A program made the position numbers and the translations under genes. From Pseudomonas taetrolens (lineage in GTDB: Bacteria > Pseudomonadota > Gammaproteobacteria > Pseudomonadales > Pseudomonadaceae): a stretch of 64,000 bases of DNA. Every line of letters begins with the position of its first letter. Position 1 is the stretch's first letter. The stretch is from assembly GCF_900475285.1 (NCBI RefSeq), contig NZ_LS483370.1, forward strand, positions 3,734,001-3,798,000. The letters run 5' to 3'. Below the pieces are notes generated by a model, which saw only the letters and a program-made list of their open reading frames with translations, did no database searches and was not told the DNA's origin. Below are positions 34,772 to 43,124 of this stretch, one piece after another.

Positions 34772-35584
34772 ATGCTCCCCTTGTCACCCAGCTTGCTACC
34801 CAGCCTCGCCGCCGCCTGTATCTATGCCGCTGCGACCTTCTATCAAGGCACTTGCCTGCGCCAGGGCGCAAAGGCGAACAAGCGCCTGTTGGTGACGCTT
34901 GGCATTCTTGCCGTGCTCACCCATGCGACCAGCCTCTTTACCCATCTGATGACGCCAGCCGGTCTCGAACTGGACTTTTTCAGCGCAGCCAGCCTGATTG
35001 CCGTGGCGGTTATCGCAGTGACACTGGTCGCCTGCGCCCGGATCCCGGTCGAGAACCTGCTGCTGCTTCTATACCCGCTGGGAATGATCACCGTGCTGCT
35101 GTCAGAATTTGCACCACCCGGCACGGTTCAGGTCATCAATGAAGAGCCTGGTATCCTCGCGCACATTCTGTTGTCGATCCTGGCCTATGGGATGTTCACC
35201 ATCGCGATGTTCCAGGCCTTGCTACTGTCGCTGCAAAACTACCAGCTCAAACACAAACACCCGAAAGGCCTGATCAAGAACTTTCCGCCCCTGCAAACCA
35301 TGGAAAGCCTGCTGTTCGGCTTCCTGTGGACCGGATGGTCCCTGCTCTCGCTGTCGCTGATCTCGGGCTGGTTGTTCCTGGGCAACCTGTTTGCCCAGCA
35401 TCTGGTGCACAAAACCCTGCTGGCCTGCCTGGCATGGATCGTATTCAGCGTGCTGTTGCTAGGGCGCCACCATCTGGGCTGGCGCGGGCACAAAGCTATC
35501 CGCTGGACGTTTGCCGGGTTCTGCCTGCTGATGCTGGCCTACTTTGGCAGCAAGCTGGTTCGCGAATACATTCTGCATATCTGA
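34772..35584 (+). CDS. CcsA/YpjD-like cytochrome c assembly family membrane protein
   Basis: 270 aa from the ATG at MLPLSPSLLPSL (ACAGGA upstream). About eight hydrophobic helices, including IYAAATFYQG, LTHATSLFTHL, LLLLLYPLGMITVLLSEF and LLSILAYGMFTIAMFQALLL. The pattern with conserved His in the helices resembles the heme-handling CcsA/CcmC group; the E. coli counterpart is YpjD. Whether it handles heme is not established. It is divergent from ffh, as in other gammaproteobacteria, and 6 nt ahead of the CBS gene. Confidence 0.88.
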   Translation: MLPLSPSLLPSLAAACIYAAATFYQGTCLRQGAKANKRLLVTLGILAVLTHATSLFTHLMTPAGLELDFFSAASLIAVAVIAVTLVACARIPVENLLLLLYPLGMITVLLSEFAPPGTVQVINEEPGILAHILLSILAYGMFTIAMFQALLLSLQNYQLKHKHPKGLIKNFPPLQTMESLLFGFLWTGWSLLSLSLISGWLFLGNLFAQHLVHKTLLACLAWIVFSVLLLGRHHLGWRGHKAIRWTFAGFCLLMLAYFGSKLVREYILHI

Positions 35585-35590
35585 CGGGCG

Positions 35591-36475
35591 ATGATTATGG
35601 ATAGCTTGCCCCCCGGGCCGTTACTCGCAGTACTGGCAATATTGATCGCCGCTGCCGGGATGCTTGCCGGCTTTTTCTTGCGCCAGCGCATCGGCGTGGC
35701 TCAACGTGTTGAAGCCCTACAGCCTGGCCATGACGACACCCTGTCGGATGACCAGCAGCCCAACAGTCGCCCGCACCTGCTCTCAGGCATCCATGCGCTG
35801 GACAACATCACGGTCAATGACATCCTCATCCCGCGCAATGAAGTTGAAGGCATCAACCTGGATGACTCGATCGAGGCCCTGACCGAGCAGCTTCGTCATA
35901 CCGAGCGCACGCGCCTGCCGGTGTTTCACAATGACATCAACCAGGTCGAAGCCATCCTCAACACCCGACATGTCCAGCACCTGCTGGCGGATGCAAGCCT
36001 GACCAAGGAAGCCATACTGGCGGTCTGCCACGAACCTTACTTCGTCCCGGAAAGCACCCCGCTGCAATTGCAACTGCTGAACTTCCACAAGCAGCAGCGC
36101 CGCATGGGCGTGGTGGTCGACGAATACGGCGAAGTGCTCGGGATCGTGACACTCGAAGACATCCTCGAAGAAATCGTCAGCGAGTTCGAGAACGAACAGA
36201 ATATCGACAACCCGCTCATTGACCCTCTGCCTGACGGGCGCTTTGTGATCGATGGTGCAGCCTCTATCCGCGACCTGAACAAAAGCCTGGGCTGGCACCT
36301 GCCCTGCGACGGCCCGAAAACACTCAACGGACTTGTCACCGAAGCACTGGAAACCATTCCGGAAACCACCGTTTGCCTGAAAATCGGCGCCTACCGCCTG
36401 GAAATCCTCGAGACCGAGGACAACCGCGTCAGCCGCGTGCTTATCTGGCACAACAGCGTCAAGCCCGCGGTTTAA
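35591..36475 (+). CDS. CorC-like CBS-domain protein lacking the DUF21 (CNNM) membrane domain
   Basis: 294 aa. One N-terminal TM helix (about 10-30, LLAVLAILIAAAGMLAGFFL), a short hydrophilic linker, then a CBS pair (about 70-200: ITVNDILIPRNEVEGI, TRLPVFHNDINQVEAILN, MGVVVDEYGEVLGIVTLEDILEEIVSEF) and a CorC_HlyC domain (about 210-290). Family members beside ffh in other pseudomonads are usually about 420 aa, with a DUF21 domain of three or four TM helices before the CBS pair; here it is missing without frame disruption. A role as a transport regulator is possible; ion transport is unlikely without DUF21. A second ATG lies two codons in. Confidence 0.85.
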   Translation: MIMDSLPPGPLLAVLAILIAAAGMLAGFFLRQRIGVAQRVEALQPGHDDTLSDDQQPNSRPHLLSGIHALDNITVNDILIPRNEVEGINLDDSIEALTEQLRHTERTRLPVFHNDINQVEAILNTRHVQHLLADASLTKEAILAVCHEPYFVPESTPLQLQLLNFHKQQRRMGVVVDEYGEVLGIVTLEDILEEIVSEFENEQNIDNPLIDPLPDGRFVIDGAASIRDLNKSLGWHLPCDGPKTLNGLVTEALETIPETTVCLKIGAYRLEILETEDNRVSRVLIWHNSVKPAV

Positions 36476-36580
36476 TCAGCGCTCCAGGCCTTGTTCGATT
36501 CGAACCGGCCTCCCTATAATCATCCTCGCTTACCCAAGCCTTGCCGACACGCGTGCTACCCGCACCCCGCGTTGCCGGCA

Positions 36581-36597
36581 TGTTGCGTTACGCAACA
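36581..36597. promoter_or_regulatory. Perfect dyad upstream of the MFS gene, possible operator
   Basis: TGTTGCGTTACGCAACA is a perfect 7-bp inverted repeat with a 3-nt centre, 139 nt before the MFS start. The 260-bp gap holds no other gene. Confidence 0.4.
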
Positions 36598-36735
36598 CCT
36601 GCGTCCGTTCCCATCCCGAACTGCGCTTGCACCCGCCCTTATCCGCCAGGGCAAACGACCATAAAAACTGCTCTGCCACGTCCGCAGCAAAAGCGGATGA
36701 AGGCCAAAGGGCTCATAACTGTCAGGGATATGCGC

Positions 36736-38052
36736 ATGACCACCAGCACCACTTACAGCGAAGCTTCGCCCGACAAACCGGTCAACTCCGCAACCCGCGT
36801 GGCGACGGCCAGTTTTATTGGCACGGCGATCGAGTTCTACGACTTCTATGTGTATGCCACTGCCGCAGCACTGGTCATCGGCCCCGTGTTTTTCCCGCAG
36901 ACCTCCGGAACCGCGCAAATGCTGTCGGCATTCCTGACCTTCGGTATCGCTTTCCTTGCTCGTCCGCTGGGCTCGTTCCTATTCGGCCACTTTGGTGACC
37001 GGGTCGGACGCAAATCCACCCTGGTCGCTTCGCTATTGCTGATGGGCGTGTGTACCACCCTGATCGGTGTGCTGCCGGGTTACGCCACCATTGGTGCCTG
37101 GGCGCCGATCCTGCTTTGCGTCCTGCGCTTCGGCCAAGGGCTGGGCCTCGGAGGGGAATGGGGAGGCGCTGCACTGCTGGCCACCGAGAATGCCCCCAAA
37201 GGCAAGCGCGCCTGGTACGGCATGTTCCCGCAACTGGGCCCTTCCATCGGCTTTCTCGCCGCCAACGGCTTGTTCCTGATCCTGGCCATGAGCCTGACCG
37301 ACGAACAGTTCCGCTCCTGGGGCTGGCGGATTCCGTTTCTGCTCAGCGCAGCACTGGTGATGGTCGGCCTGTATGTGCGCCTGAAGCTGGAAGAAACTCC
37401 GGTGTTCGCCAAAGCCATCGCCCAGCATGAACGCGTGAAAATGCCGATCGTTGAGCTCTTCAGCCAATACTGGGCTCCTATGCTGCTGGGCGCCGCTTCA
37501 ATGGTGGTGTGCTATGCGCTCTTCTATATCTCAACCGTGTTCTCGCTGAGTTATGGTGTCTCGACACTCGGTTACACCCGCGAAACCTTCCTCGGCCTGC
37601 TGTGCTTTGCCGTGCTGTTCATGGCTGCCGCGACCCCATTGTCGGCCTGGGCCAGCGACCGCTACGGGCGCAAACCGGTACTGATTGTCGGCGGCGTGCT
37701 GGCAGTGTTGTCCGGCTTTTTGATGGAGCCTTTGCTCACTCAGGGTTCGACCTGGGGGGTGGCGCTGTTCTTGTGCATCGAGCTGTTCCTGATGGGCGTG
37801 ACCTTTGCCCCGATGGGCGCCCTGCTGCCTGAACTGTTCCCGACCCGGGTCCGTTACAGCGGAGCATCGGCCGCGTACAACCTGGGTGGCATCGTCGGCG
37901 CATCCGCCGCGCCGTTCTTCGCACAAAAACTGGTGAGCATGGGGGGCTTGAGCTGGGTGGGCGGCTATGTGTCAGGCGCAGCCATACTCAGCCTGATCGC
38001 TGTTCTGTGCCTGAAGGAAACAAGAGAGGCAGACCTGAACAAGGTCGTTTGA
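36736..38052 (+). CDS. MFS transporter, metabolite:H+ symporter family (ShiA/ProP-like)
   Basis: 438 aa, start at MTTSTTYSEASPDK with AGGG 8 nt upstream; the open frame extends about 65 codons further up but with no similarity. About 12 TM helices. The family marks are ASFIGTAIEFYDFYVYATAAAL in TM1, the loop GHFGDRVGRKSTLV, and RFGQGLGLGGEWGGAALLATE in TM4-5. MHS members carry osmolytes, shikimate, ketoglutarate or citrate with protons; the substrate is unknown. Confidence 0.92.
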   Translation: MTTSTTYSEASPDKPVNSATRVATASFIGTAIEFYDFYVYATAAALVIGPVFFPQTSGTAQMLSAFLTFGIAFLARPLGSFLFGHFGDRVGRKSTLVASLLLMGVCTTLIGVLPGYATIGAWAPILLCVLRFGQGLGLGGEWGGAALLATENAPKGKRAWYGMFPQLGPSIGFLAANGLFLILAMSLTDEQFRSWGWRIPFLLSAALVMVGLYVRLKLEETPVFAKAIAQHERVKMPIVELFSQYWAPMLLGAASMVVCYALFYISTVFSLSYGVSTLGYTRETFLGLLCFAVLFMAAATPLSAWASDRYGRKPVLIVGGVLAVLSGFLMEPLLTQGSTWGVALFLCIELFLMGVTFAPMGALLPELFPTRVRYSGASAAYNLGGIVGASAAPFFAQKLVSMGGLSWVGGYVSGAAILSLIAVLCLKETREADLNKVV

Positions 38053-38065
38053 GGGCAGAAGAGCT

Positions 38066-38154
38066 GCAGGAACGAGCTTGCTCGCGATTGTATCAACGCG
38101 GCCTGACTGAAAACCGCGTCGCACGATGCATCGCGAGCAAGCCCGCTCCAGCAG
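38066..38154. repeat. REP doublet, GTAGGAGC..GCTCGCGAT family
   Basis: GCAGGAACGAGCTTGCTCGC (38066 onward, to 38088) and ATCGCGAGCAAGCCCGCTCC (38130-38154) are inverted copies with about 41 nt between. The element fills the gap between the convergent MFS and purT genes. A related doublet is at 63159-63250. Confidence 0.8.
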
Positions 38155-38178
38155 ATAAATCATCCAGTCGATGTTTCG

Positions 38179-39360
38179 TTACAGCTCTACAACTACCGCT
38201 TTGGCAGCACGGGTCGCTTTGGCCCGCGCCGCTTCAATCGACTCATCCCGCGCCAGGGCAACGCCCATGCGGCGCTGACCGTTGACTTCAGGCTTGCCGA
38301 ACAGGCGCAACGCCGTGTCTGGCTCGCTCAAGGCCGCACCCAGGTTGGAAAAGGCGGTTTGAGTGGACTGCCCTTCCACCAGGATCACCGCCGAAGCCGA
38401 TGGACCGAACTGGCGAATCAACGGAATCGGCAAACCCAGAATCGCCCGGGCATGCAGCGCGAACTGCGACAGGTCCTGCGAGATCAGTGTGACCAGCCCG
38501 GTGTCGTGCGGGCGGGGTGAAACTTCGCTGAACCATACCTCGTCGCCCTTGATGAACAGCTCGACACCAAACAGGCCGCGACCACCCAAGGCTTCGGTAA
38601 CGGCCCTGGCAACGCGCTCCGACTCAGCCAAGGCTTTCGGGCTCATGGCTTGTGGCTGCCAGGACTCTTGATAATCGCCCTTCTCCTGACGATGACCGAC
38701 CGGAGCACAGAACGTGGTGCCACCCACATGTCGTACGGTGAGCAAGGTGATTTCATAATCAAAGTCGATAAAGCCTTCGATGATGACTCGGCCCTTGCCC
38801 GCACGTCCGCCTTCCTGGGCGTAGTCCCAGGCTTTTTGGACGTCCTCGGCGCTGCGCAGCAGGCTCTGTCCCTTGCCCGAGGAACTCATCACCGGCTTGA
38901 CCACGCACGGGAAGCCGAGGTCCAGCACTGCCCGGCTGTAATCCTCGAACGTATCGGCAAAGTGATACGGCGACGTTGGCAGATCCAGCTCTTCAGCCGC
39001 CAGGCGACGAATACCTTCACGGTTCATGGTCAGCGAGGTCGCTCGTGCGGTAGGAATGACCGTGAAGCCTTCAGCCTCCAACTCAACCAGCGTCGCCGTC
39101 GCGATGGCTTCGATTTCCGGCACGATGAAATCCGGTTTCTCGGCCTCGATCACTGCGCGTAACGCGGCGCCGTCGAGCATGTTGATTACGTGACTGCGGT
39201 GCGCAACCTGCATCGCTGGCGCGTTGGCGTAGCGATCGACAGCAATCACTTCAACGCCCAAGCGTTGCAGCTCGATGACAACTTCTTTACCCAGCTCGCC
39301 GCAGCCACACAGCAATACGCGGGTCGCGGTCGGCGACAGTGGAGTTCCGATACGGGTCAT
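38179..39360 (-). CDS. purT: Formate-dependent phosphoribosylglycinamide formyltransferase
   Basis: 393 aa ATP-grasp enzyme. N-terminal [24 protein letters not shown]-grasp region with [18 protein letters not shown] and [14 protein letters not shown] (metal/ATP ligands). It forms formyl-GAR from GAR, formate and ATP in purine synthesis, an alternative to PurN. Convergent with the MFS gene. Confidence 0.97.
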   Translation of the reverse strand: MTRIGTPLSPTATRVLLCGCGELGKEVVIELQRLGVEVIAVDRYANAPAMQVAHRSHVINMLDGAALRAVIEAEKPDFIVPEIEAIATATLVELEAEGFTVIPTARATSLTMNREGIRRLAAEELDLPTSPYHFADTFEDYSRAVLDLGFPCVVKPVMSSSGKGQSLLRSAEDVQKAWDYAQEGGRAGKGRVIIEGFIDFDYEITLLTVRHVGGTTFCAPVGHRQEKGDYQESWQPQAMSPKALAESERVARAVTEALGGRGLFGVELFIKGDEVWFSEVSPRPHDTGLVTLISQDLSQFALHARAILGLPIPLIRQFGPSASAVILVEGQSTQTAFSNLGAALSEPDTALRLFGKPEVNGQRRMGVALARDESIEAARAKATRAAKAVVVEL

Positions 39361-39465
39361 TTCAGGTCCTCAAGGAAACAAATCATCGAAGGCGCTTGCC
39401 AAGCCAGCGCCTGCTGGGAAGAAAGGCCGGGATTTTACATGATCTGAAGCGTACGACCTTACTGC

Positions 39466-39945
39466 TTAGTGCGCAGTCGCTTTGCGCAAACGCCAGGCCA
39501 TCGCCAGCCATACACAGGTCACACCGGCAAATTTCGAGGCCATGGCGGTGACGATCACGCCCGTGGTAAAGGCGTCGATCATGCCAAAGAAGATGAAGGT
39601 ATCAATAGGAATGCTCAGTGCAGAGCTGATCCACAACCGGTCATGCAACGGCCGCTTGGTGATGCTGAAGACGAGCCAGTCAATGCATTCGGACACGGCA
39701 AAAGCCGTGGCACTGGCGAGAGCAATCGAGGGATCGGAGGTGATGTACGACAGCACCAGCGCCACCAGCATGGCCAACAGGGCACCATGCCCGAAACGGG
39801 TCTGCACCATGTCGCGCAGGACAAACACCAGTCCGCCCCAGGCCGACCAGATAATGTCCAGATGGGGCGCTGTCGAAAACGCGAAGTTAATCAGCACAAC
39901 GCTGGCGATATAAGCGATCAGATACAGCATGGGAGCGCGCGACAC
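39466..39945 (-). CDS. VUT-family membrane protein (YhhQ/queuosine-precursor-transporter-like)
   Basis: 159 aa, five or six hydrophobic segments (LYLIAYIASVVLINFAF, ALLAMLVALVLSYIT, SIPIDTFIFFGMIDAF). The motif VFVLRDMVQTRFG is typical of the VUT/YhhQ family, where E. coli YhhQ imports preQ0/preQ1. This copy is shorter than YhhQ (about 220 aa), so transport of queuosine precursors is uncertain. It follows purT's start by 105 nt on the same strand. Confidence 0.75.
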   Translation of the reverse strand: MSRAPMLYLIAYIASVVLINFAFSTAPHLDIIWSAWGGLVFVLRDMVQTRFGHGALLAMLVALVLSYITSDPSIALASATAFAVSECIDWLVFSITKRPLHDRLWISSALSIPIDTFIFFGMIDAFTTGVIVTAMASKFAGVTCVWLAMAWRLRKATAH

Positions 39946-39987
39946 CTCTAAATAAGGCGCACAGGGTACTTGAGTCAGTCAAAACTG

Positions 39988-40038
39988 TGTAGCCGCTGGG
40001 CCGGTTGCACTTCGAAAGGCCGGAGCCGCTGCGCAGCC
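39988..40038. repeat. REP-like hairpin between DUF1289 and VUT genes
   Basis: The stretch begins TGTAGCCGCTGGGCCGG and ends CGGAGCCGCTGCGCAGCC, with CCGG..CCGG complementarity around TTGCACTTCGAAAGG. It resembles the TGTAGCCGCTG repeat family but is diverged. Confidence 0.45.
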
Positions 40039-40065
40039 CCCCTCCCCCAATGGCAGCCACGGCTA

Positions 40066-40281
40066 TCAGGCGTGCGATGTACCGCCCGGCATCCACAGCA
40101 TCCCACCGGACTTTGCCCGTTCATGACACAACGCCAGCACTTCGCGACGCTCGGGGTTGGTCATTCGGCTCCAGCGAGTGATTTCTGCGACTGTACGCTG
40201 GCACCCGGTGCACAGGTCATCGTCATCCAGCGCACAGATATTGACGCAGGGCGAAGCCACGGGGCGCTCCGGGGTGATCAT
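40066..40281 (-). CDS. DUF1289 domain-containing small protein
   Basis: 71 aa. Four Cys/Trp-rich family marks: [21 protein letters not shown] and [16 protein letters not shown]. The Cys spacing (CxxxC..CxxC) suggests a metal or Fe-S site, unproven. Its ATG overlaps the gamma-carbonic anhydrase stop by 4 nt (ATGA), so the two are translationally coupled. Confidence 0.88.
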   Translation of the reverse strand: MITPERPVASPCVNICALDDDDLCTGCQRTVAEITRWSRMTNPERREVLALCHERAKSGGMLWMPGGTSHA

Positions 40282-40802
40282 TCTTCCTGCTCCGACAGTT
40301 CACGGGCATAACGCTGACCGTTCTTGACATAGTGCGCCGCGCTGGCCTCAAGCAGCTTTTTCTGCTCATCGGTCAAATCACGCACGACTTTGCCCGGCGA
40401 CCCCATGACCAGGGAGCCATCAGGAATTTCCTTGCCTTCACCGATCAGCGAGTTGGCGCCAATGATGCAGTGCTTGCCGATTCTGGCGCCATTGAGGATC
40501 ACCGCGTTGATCCCGATCAAGCTGTAATCGCCCACCGTGCAACCGTGCAGCATGGCGTTATGGCCAATGGTCACCCCGGTCCCCAGTGTCAGCGGGTAGC
40601 CCATATCGGTGTGCATCACCGCTCCGTCCTGAACGTTACTGTGCTTGCCGATCAGGATCAGTTCGTTGTCGCCACGCAGTACAGCGTTGAACCAGACACT
40701 GGCCCCCTCCTCCAGCCGTACCTTGCCGATCAGGGTGGCGTTTGGGGCAGTCCAGCTTTCGGGATGTGTGTCGACGAGCGAGTCGCCCAAGCGGTACTTC
40801 AT
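40278..40802 (-). CDS. Gamma-class carbonic anhydrase family protein
   Basis: 174 aa left-handed beta-helix with hexapeptide repeats ([50 protein letters not shown]). The zinc histidines match the pattern ([14 protein letters not shown]). Related to E. coli YrdA/CaiE and to CamH. Carbonic anhydrase activity varies in the family and cannot be judged here. Confidence 0.92.
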   Translation of the reverse strand: MKYRLGDSLVDTHPESWTAPNATLIGKVRLEEGASVWFNAVLRGDNELILIGKHSNVQDGAVMHTDMGYPLTLGTGVTIGHNAMLHGCTVGDYSLIGINAVILNGARIGKHCIIGANSLIGEGKEIPDGSLVMGSPGKVVRDLTDEQKKLLEASAAHYVKNGQRYARELSEQEE

Positions 40803-40840
40803 GGAAATGTCCTCAGGGCCACGGCCATCTGCTGATGGCT

Positions 40841-41443
40841 CTATATGGGAGTGGAACGCTCAGGTGGTGTATGCAGGCTGATATTGACGTCATCATAAAG
40901 CAGGTTCATGAGCTCAACGATCATGATGGCTGTCAGACCCCAGATTTTGTACACGCCAAAACGGTAGCTGGGTACATACCAACTGCGCCCCTGATAATCG
41001 ATGCGGTGTGTGTGCTCTCGTGGATCCTGGCGGAAGAACTCCAGCGGTACGCTGAACACGGCAGCGATCTCGGCATCGTTGGCCAAATACTCAACGTAGT
41101 CCGGCACCAGCCCCACGTAGGGTGTAACGCGGATACCGTGCAGCGAAATCAACGGACTAAGCGGCCCGATCACTTCGACCAGGCCTGGTGGAAGACCGAT
41201 TTCTTCTTCAGCTTCGCGCAGGGCCGTAAAGACCAGATCCGGATCTTCAGGGTCGCGCCGGCCACCCGGAAAAGCCACTTCGCCGCCGTGAGTGGACAAC
41301 CCGCTGGCTCGCAGGGTCAAAATCAACTCGGGTTGGGCACTGCGCGTCACCGGTAGCAGCACCGCTGCTTCGGGGAAGCTGCGGTCTGTTTCCAGCGTAT
41401 GCGGGGTGTAGCGGCTCACACGGCCAAGTAGCTCGTCCAGCAT
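40841..41443 (-). CDS. NUDIX CoA pyrophosphatase
   Basis: 200 aa. The Nudix box is [20 protein letters not shown] followed by EEIGL, preceded by the CoA-specific UPF0035-type motif around [17 protein letters not shown]. It is expected to cleave CoA to phosphopantetheine and 3',5'-ADP. It lies 38 nt before the carbonic anhydrase gene on the same strand and is divergent from the next NUDIX gene. Confidence 0.9.
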   Translation of the reverse strand: MLDELLGRVSRYTPHTLETDRSFPEAAVLLPVTRSAQPELILTLRASGLSTHGGEVAFPGGRRDPEDPDLVFTALREAEEEIGLPPGLVEVIGPLSPLISLHGIRVTPYVGLVPDYVEYLANDAEIAAVFSVPLEFFRQDPREHTHRIDYQGRSWYVPSYRFGVYKIWGLTAIMIVELMNLLYDDVNISLHTPPERSTPI

Positions 41444-41576
41444 AGGTCATCCCGATCCGTCACTTAACGAGCATCATGCACCAAATTGCCTGAGTCACCC
41501 AAGCCCCGCACTGTCGCAGCACTTGCCGCAAGACCGTCTCACCCCCCAAGATAGGCGCCAGACCAGGGACTTCAGC

Positions 41577-42143
41577 ATGAAATTTTGCAATCAATGTGGC
41601 CATTCTGTCAGCCAGCATATTCCGCAAGGCGACTCACGCCTGCGTTACGTGTGCGACCACTGCCACACCATCCATTATCAAAATCCCAATATTGTTGCCG
41701 GATGCCTGCCGACCTGGGGCACACAAGTATTGCTGTGCCGACGCGCCATCGAGCCGCGCAAAGGGTACTGGACACTGCCTGCGGGCTTCATGGAAAACGG
41801 AGAAACGGTCGAACAGGCCGCGCGACGCGAAACACTTGAAGAGGCCTGCGCGCAATTACAGTGCCTGAGCCTTTACACCCTGATCGATGTACCGCATATC
41901 AATCAGGTGCATATTTTCTACCGTGCCGAACTGCAAAGCCTGGACTTTGCCGCAGGCGAAGAGAGCCTTGAGGTACAGCTCTTTGAAGAAGCGGACATCC
42001 CTTGGTCAGAGCTGGCTTTTCGCACGGTGAGTCGTACCTTAGAATGCTTTTTCGCTGACCGGACAGCCAATACCTATCCGGTGCGCAACGAAGCCGTGCC
42101 GCCATTGAGCGGCCTGAACCACCCCAACAATAATGATATTTGA
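41577..42143 (+). CDS. NUDIX hydrolase with N-terminal zinc ribbon
   Basis: 188 aa from the ATG at MKFCNQCGHSV. Zinc ribbon: CNQCGH and CDHCHTIHYQNP (four Cys). The Nudix box GFMENGETVEQAARRETLEE follows; its last Gly is replaced (EEACAQL), a change also seen in this subfamily. Substrate unknown; NudC-like NADH pyrophosphatases share the zinc ribbon but lack of the NudC SQPWPF motif argues against that. It overlaps the L,D-transpeptidase open frame only before that gene's true start. Confidence 0.9.
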   Translation: MKFCNQCGHSVSQHIPQGDSRLRYVCDHCHTIHYQNPNIVAGCLPTWGTQVLLCRRAIEPRKGYWTLPAGFMENGETVEQAARRETLEEACAQLQCLSLYTLIDVPHINQVHIFYRAELQSLDFAAGEESLEVQLFEEADIPWSELAFRTVSRTLECFFADRTANTYPVRNEAVPPLSGLNHPNNNDI

Positions 42144-42169
42144 TTCGTACCCTCAGGAATGCCCCTCCA

Positions 42170-42736
42170 ATGCGCTGGTTGCTCGCCGCCCTTTGCCTGT
42201 CCTTCACCCTTACTTGCCACGCCGACGTTATCGTTACGATCAACGGGAAACAGGTCGATAAAAACCAGGTACTCACGCCAACCAGGCCTTTGCCGAAAAG
42301 CAGCCTTGGGCAGCCTGTGGAAAAGATTCTGGTGCTCAAGTCTGCCCGCAAACTGCAACTGATCCGCGATGGCAAGCCGATCAAGACTTACCGTATTTCA
42401 TTGGGCAAGCAGCCCAAGGGCCCGAAAATTCGCGAGGGCGACAAACGCACACCTGAAGGGCTTTACTGGATTGACTGGCGCAAGAGAAGTGAAAAATTCA
42501 ATCTGGCGATGCATATCTCCTATCCCAATATCAGCGATGCCGCACAAGCCAGACGTGAAGGTTTCAGCCCGGGGTCGATGATCATGATCCACGGTACACC
42601 TGACACCGAAGAGAACCCTGAAGAGCTATTCCATACCCTGGACTGGACCGACGGCTGCATTGCCATGAAAAACTACGAAATGCGCGAAGTCTGGAACCTG
42701 ACCAAAGACGGCACGATGATAGAAATTCGCCCCTGA
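42170..42736 (+). CDS. L,D-transpeptidase (YkuD domain), murein-associated
   Basis: 188 aa from the ATG at MRWLLAALCLSFTLTCHA, a signal peptide cleaved after CHA. The YkuD catalytic region reads MIMIHGTPDTEE and WTDGCIAMKN, giving the His and the nucleophile Cys. YafK-type enzymes cross-link or cleave lipoprotein-peptidoglycan links in the periplasm. It starts 26 nt after the NUDIX stop and ends at a bidirectional terminator. Confidence 0.9.
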   Translation: MRWLLAALCLSFTLTCHADVIVTINGKQVDKNQVLTPTRPLPKSSLGQPVEKILVLKSARKLQLIRDGKPIKTYRISLGKQPKGPKIREGDKRTPEGLYWIDWRKRSEKFNLAMHISYPNISDAAQARREGFSPGSMIMIHGTPDTEENPEELFHTLDWTDGCIAMKNYEMREVWNLTKDGTMIEIRP

Positions 42737-42753
42737 GCACGCCCTTCTCACAC

Positions 42754-42794
42754 AAAAAAGCCCGCTGACCGTTACCGGTACAGCGGGCTTTTTT
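42754..42794. terminator. Bidirectional rho-independent terminator
   Basis: AAAAAAGCCCGCTG and CAGCGGGCTTTTTT form a perfect 14-bp stem around a 13-nt loop between two convergent genes, with T-runs on both strands. Confidence 0.92.
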
Positions 42795-42808
42795 GATCAG
42801 GCCTCAAG

Positions 42809-43120
42809 CTAGAGATCAGCCAGACGCCAGACTTCATAGGCAGGTGTTTCATACGGGTGGCTGAGCTTGAGCGCAGCCACCACGGCCTGGATCAGATCAT
42901 CTGCGACGACCAGCTCAACTTTCCATTCACCGACGAATTCGACCTGGCCGGTTTGCCCGATAAACGGCTGACTGCCGTCCAACGCGCGAAACTGACCCTG
43001 GCCCAATGTTTGCCAGGCGCAGTGGTCGTAGTTGCCGATACGTCCGCCACCGGCGGCGAATACAGCATCCTTGACCCCTTCGACATGGCTCGGCGGTACG
43101 AAAAAGCTGAGCTTGTACAT
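42809..43120 (-). CDS. NIF3-like / YqfO family small protein
   Basis: 103 aa. MYKLSFFVPPSHVEGVKDAV and GRIGNYDHCAWQTLGQGQF are shared with the inserted domain of YqfO/NIF3 proteins; only that domain is present, as in other pseudomonad homologues. Function unknown. It begins 4 nt past the purL stop on the same strand. Confidence 0.88.
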   Translation of the reverse strand: MYKLSFFVPPSHVEGVKDAVFAAGGGRIGNYDHCAWQTLGQGQFRALDGSQPFIGQTGQVEFVGEWKVELVVADDLIQAVVAALKLSHPYETPAYEVWRLADL

Positions 43121-43124
43121 CGTC

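Noticed and set aside
38066..38154. REP doublets as CRISPR repeats
   Set aside because: Only two inverted copies per site, no regular spacers and no cas genes.
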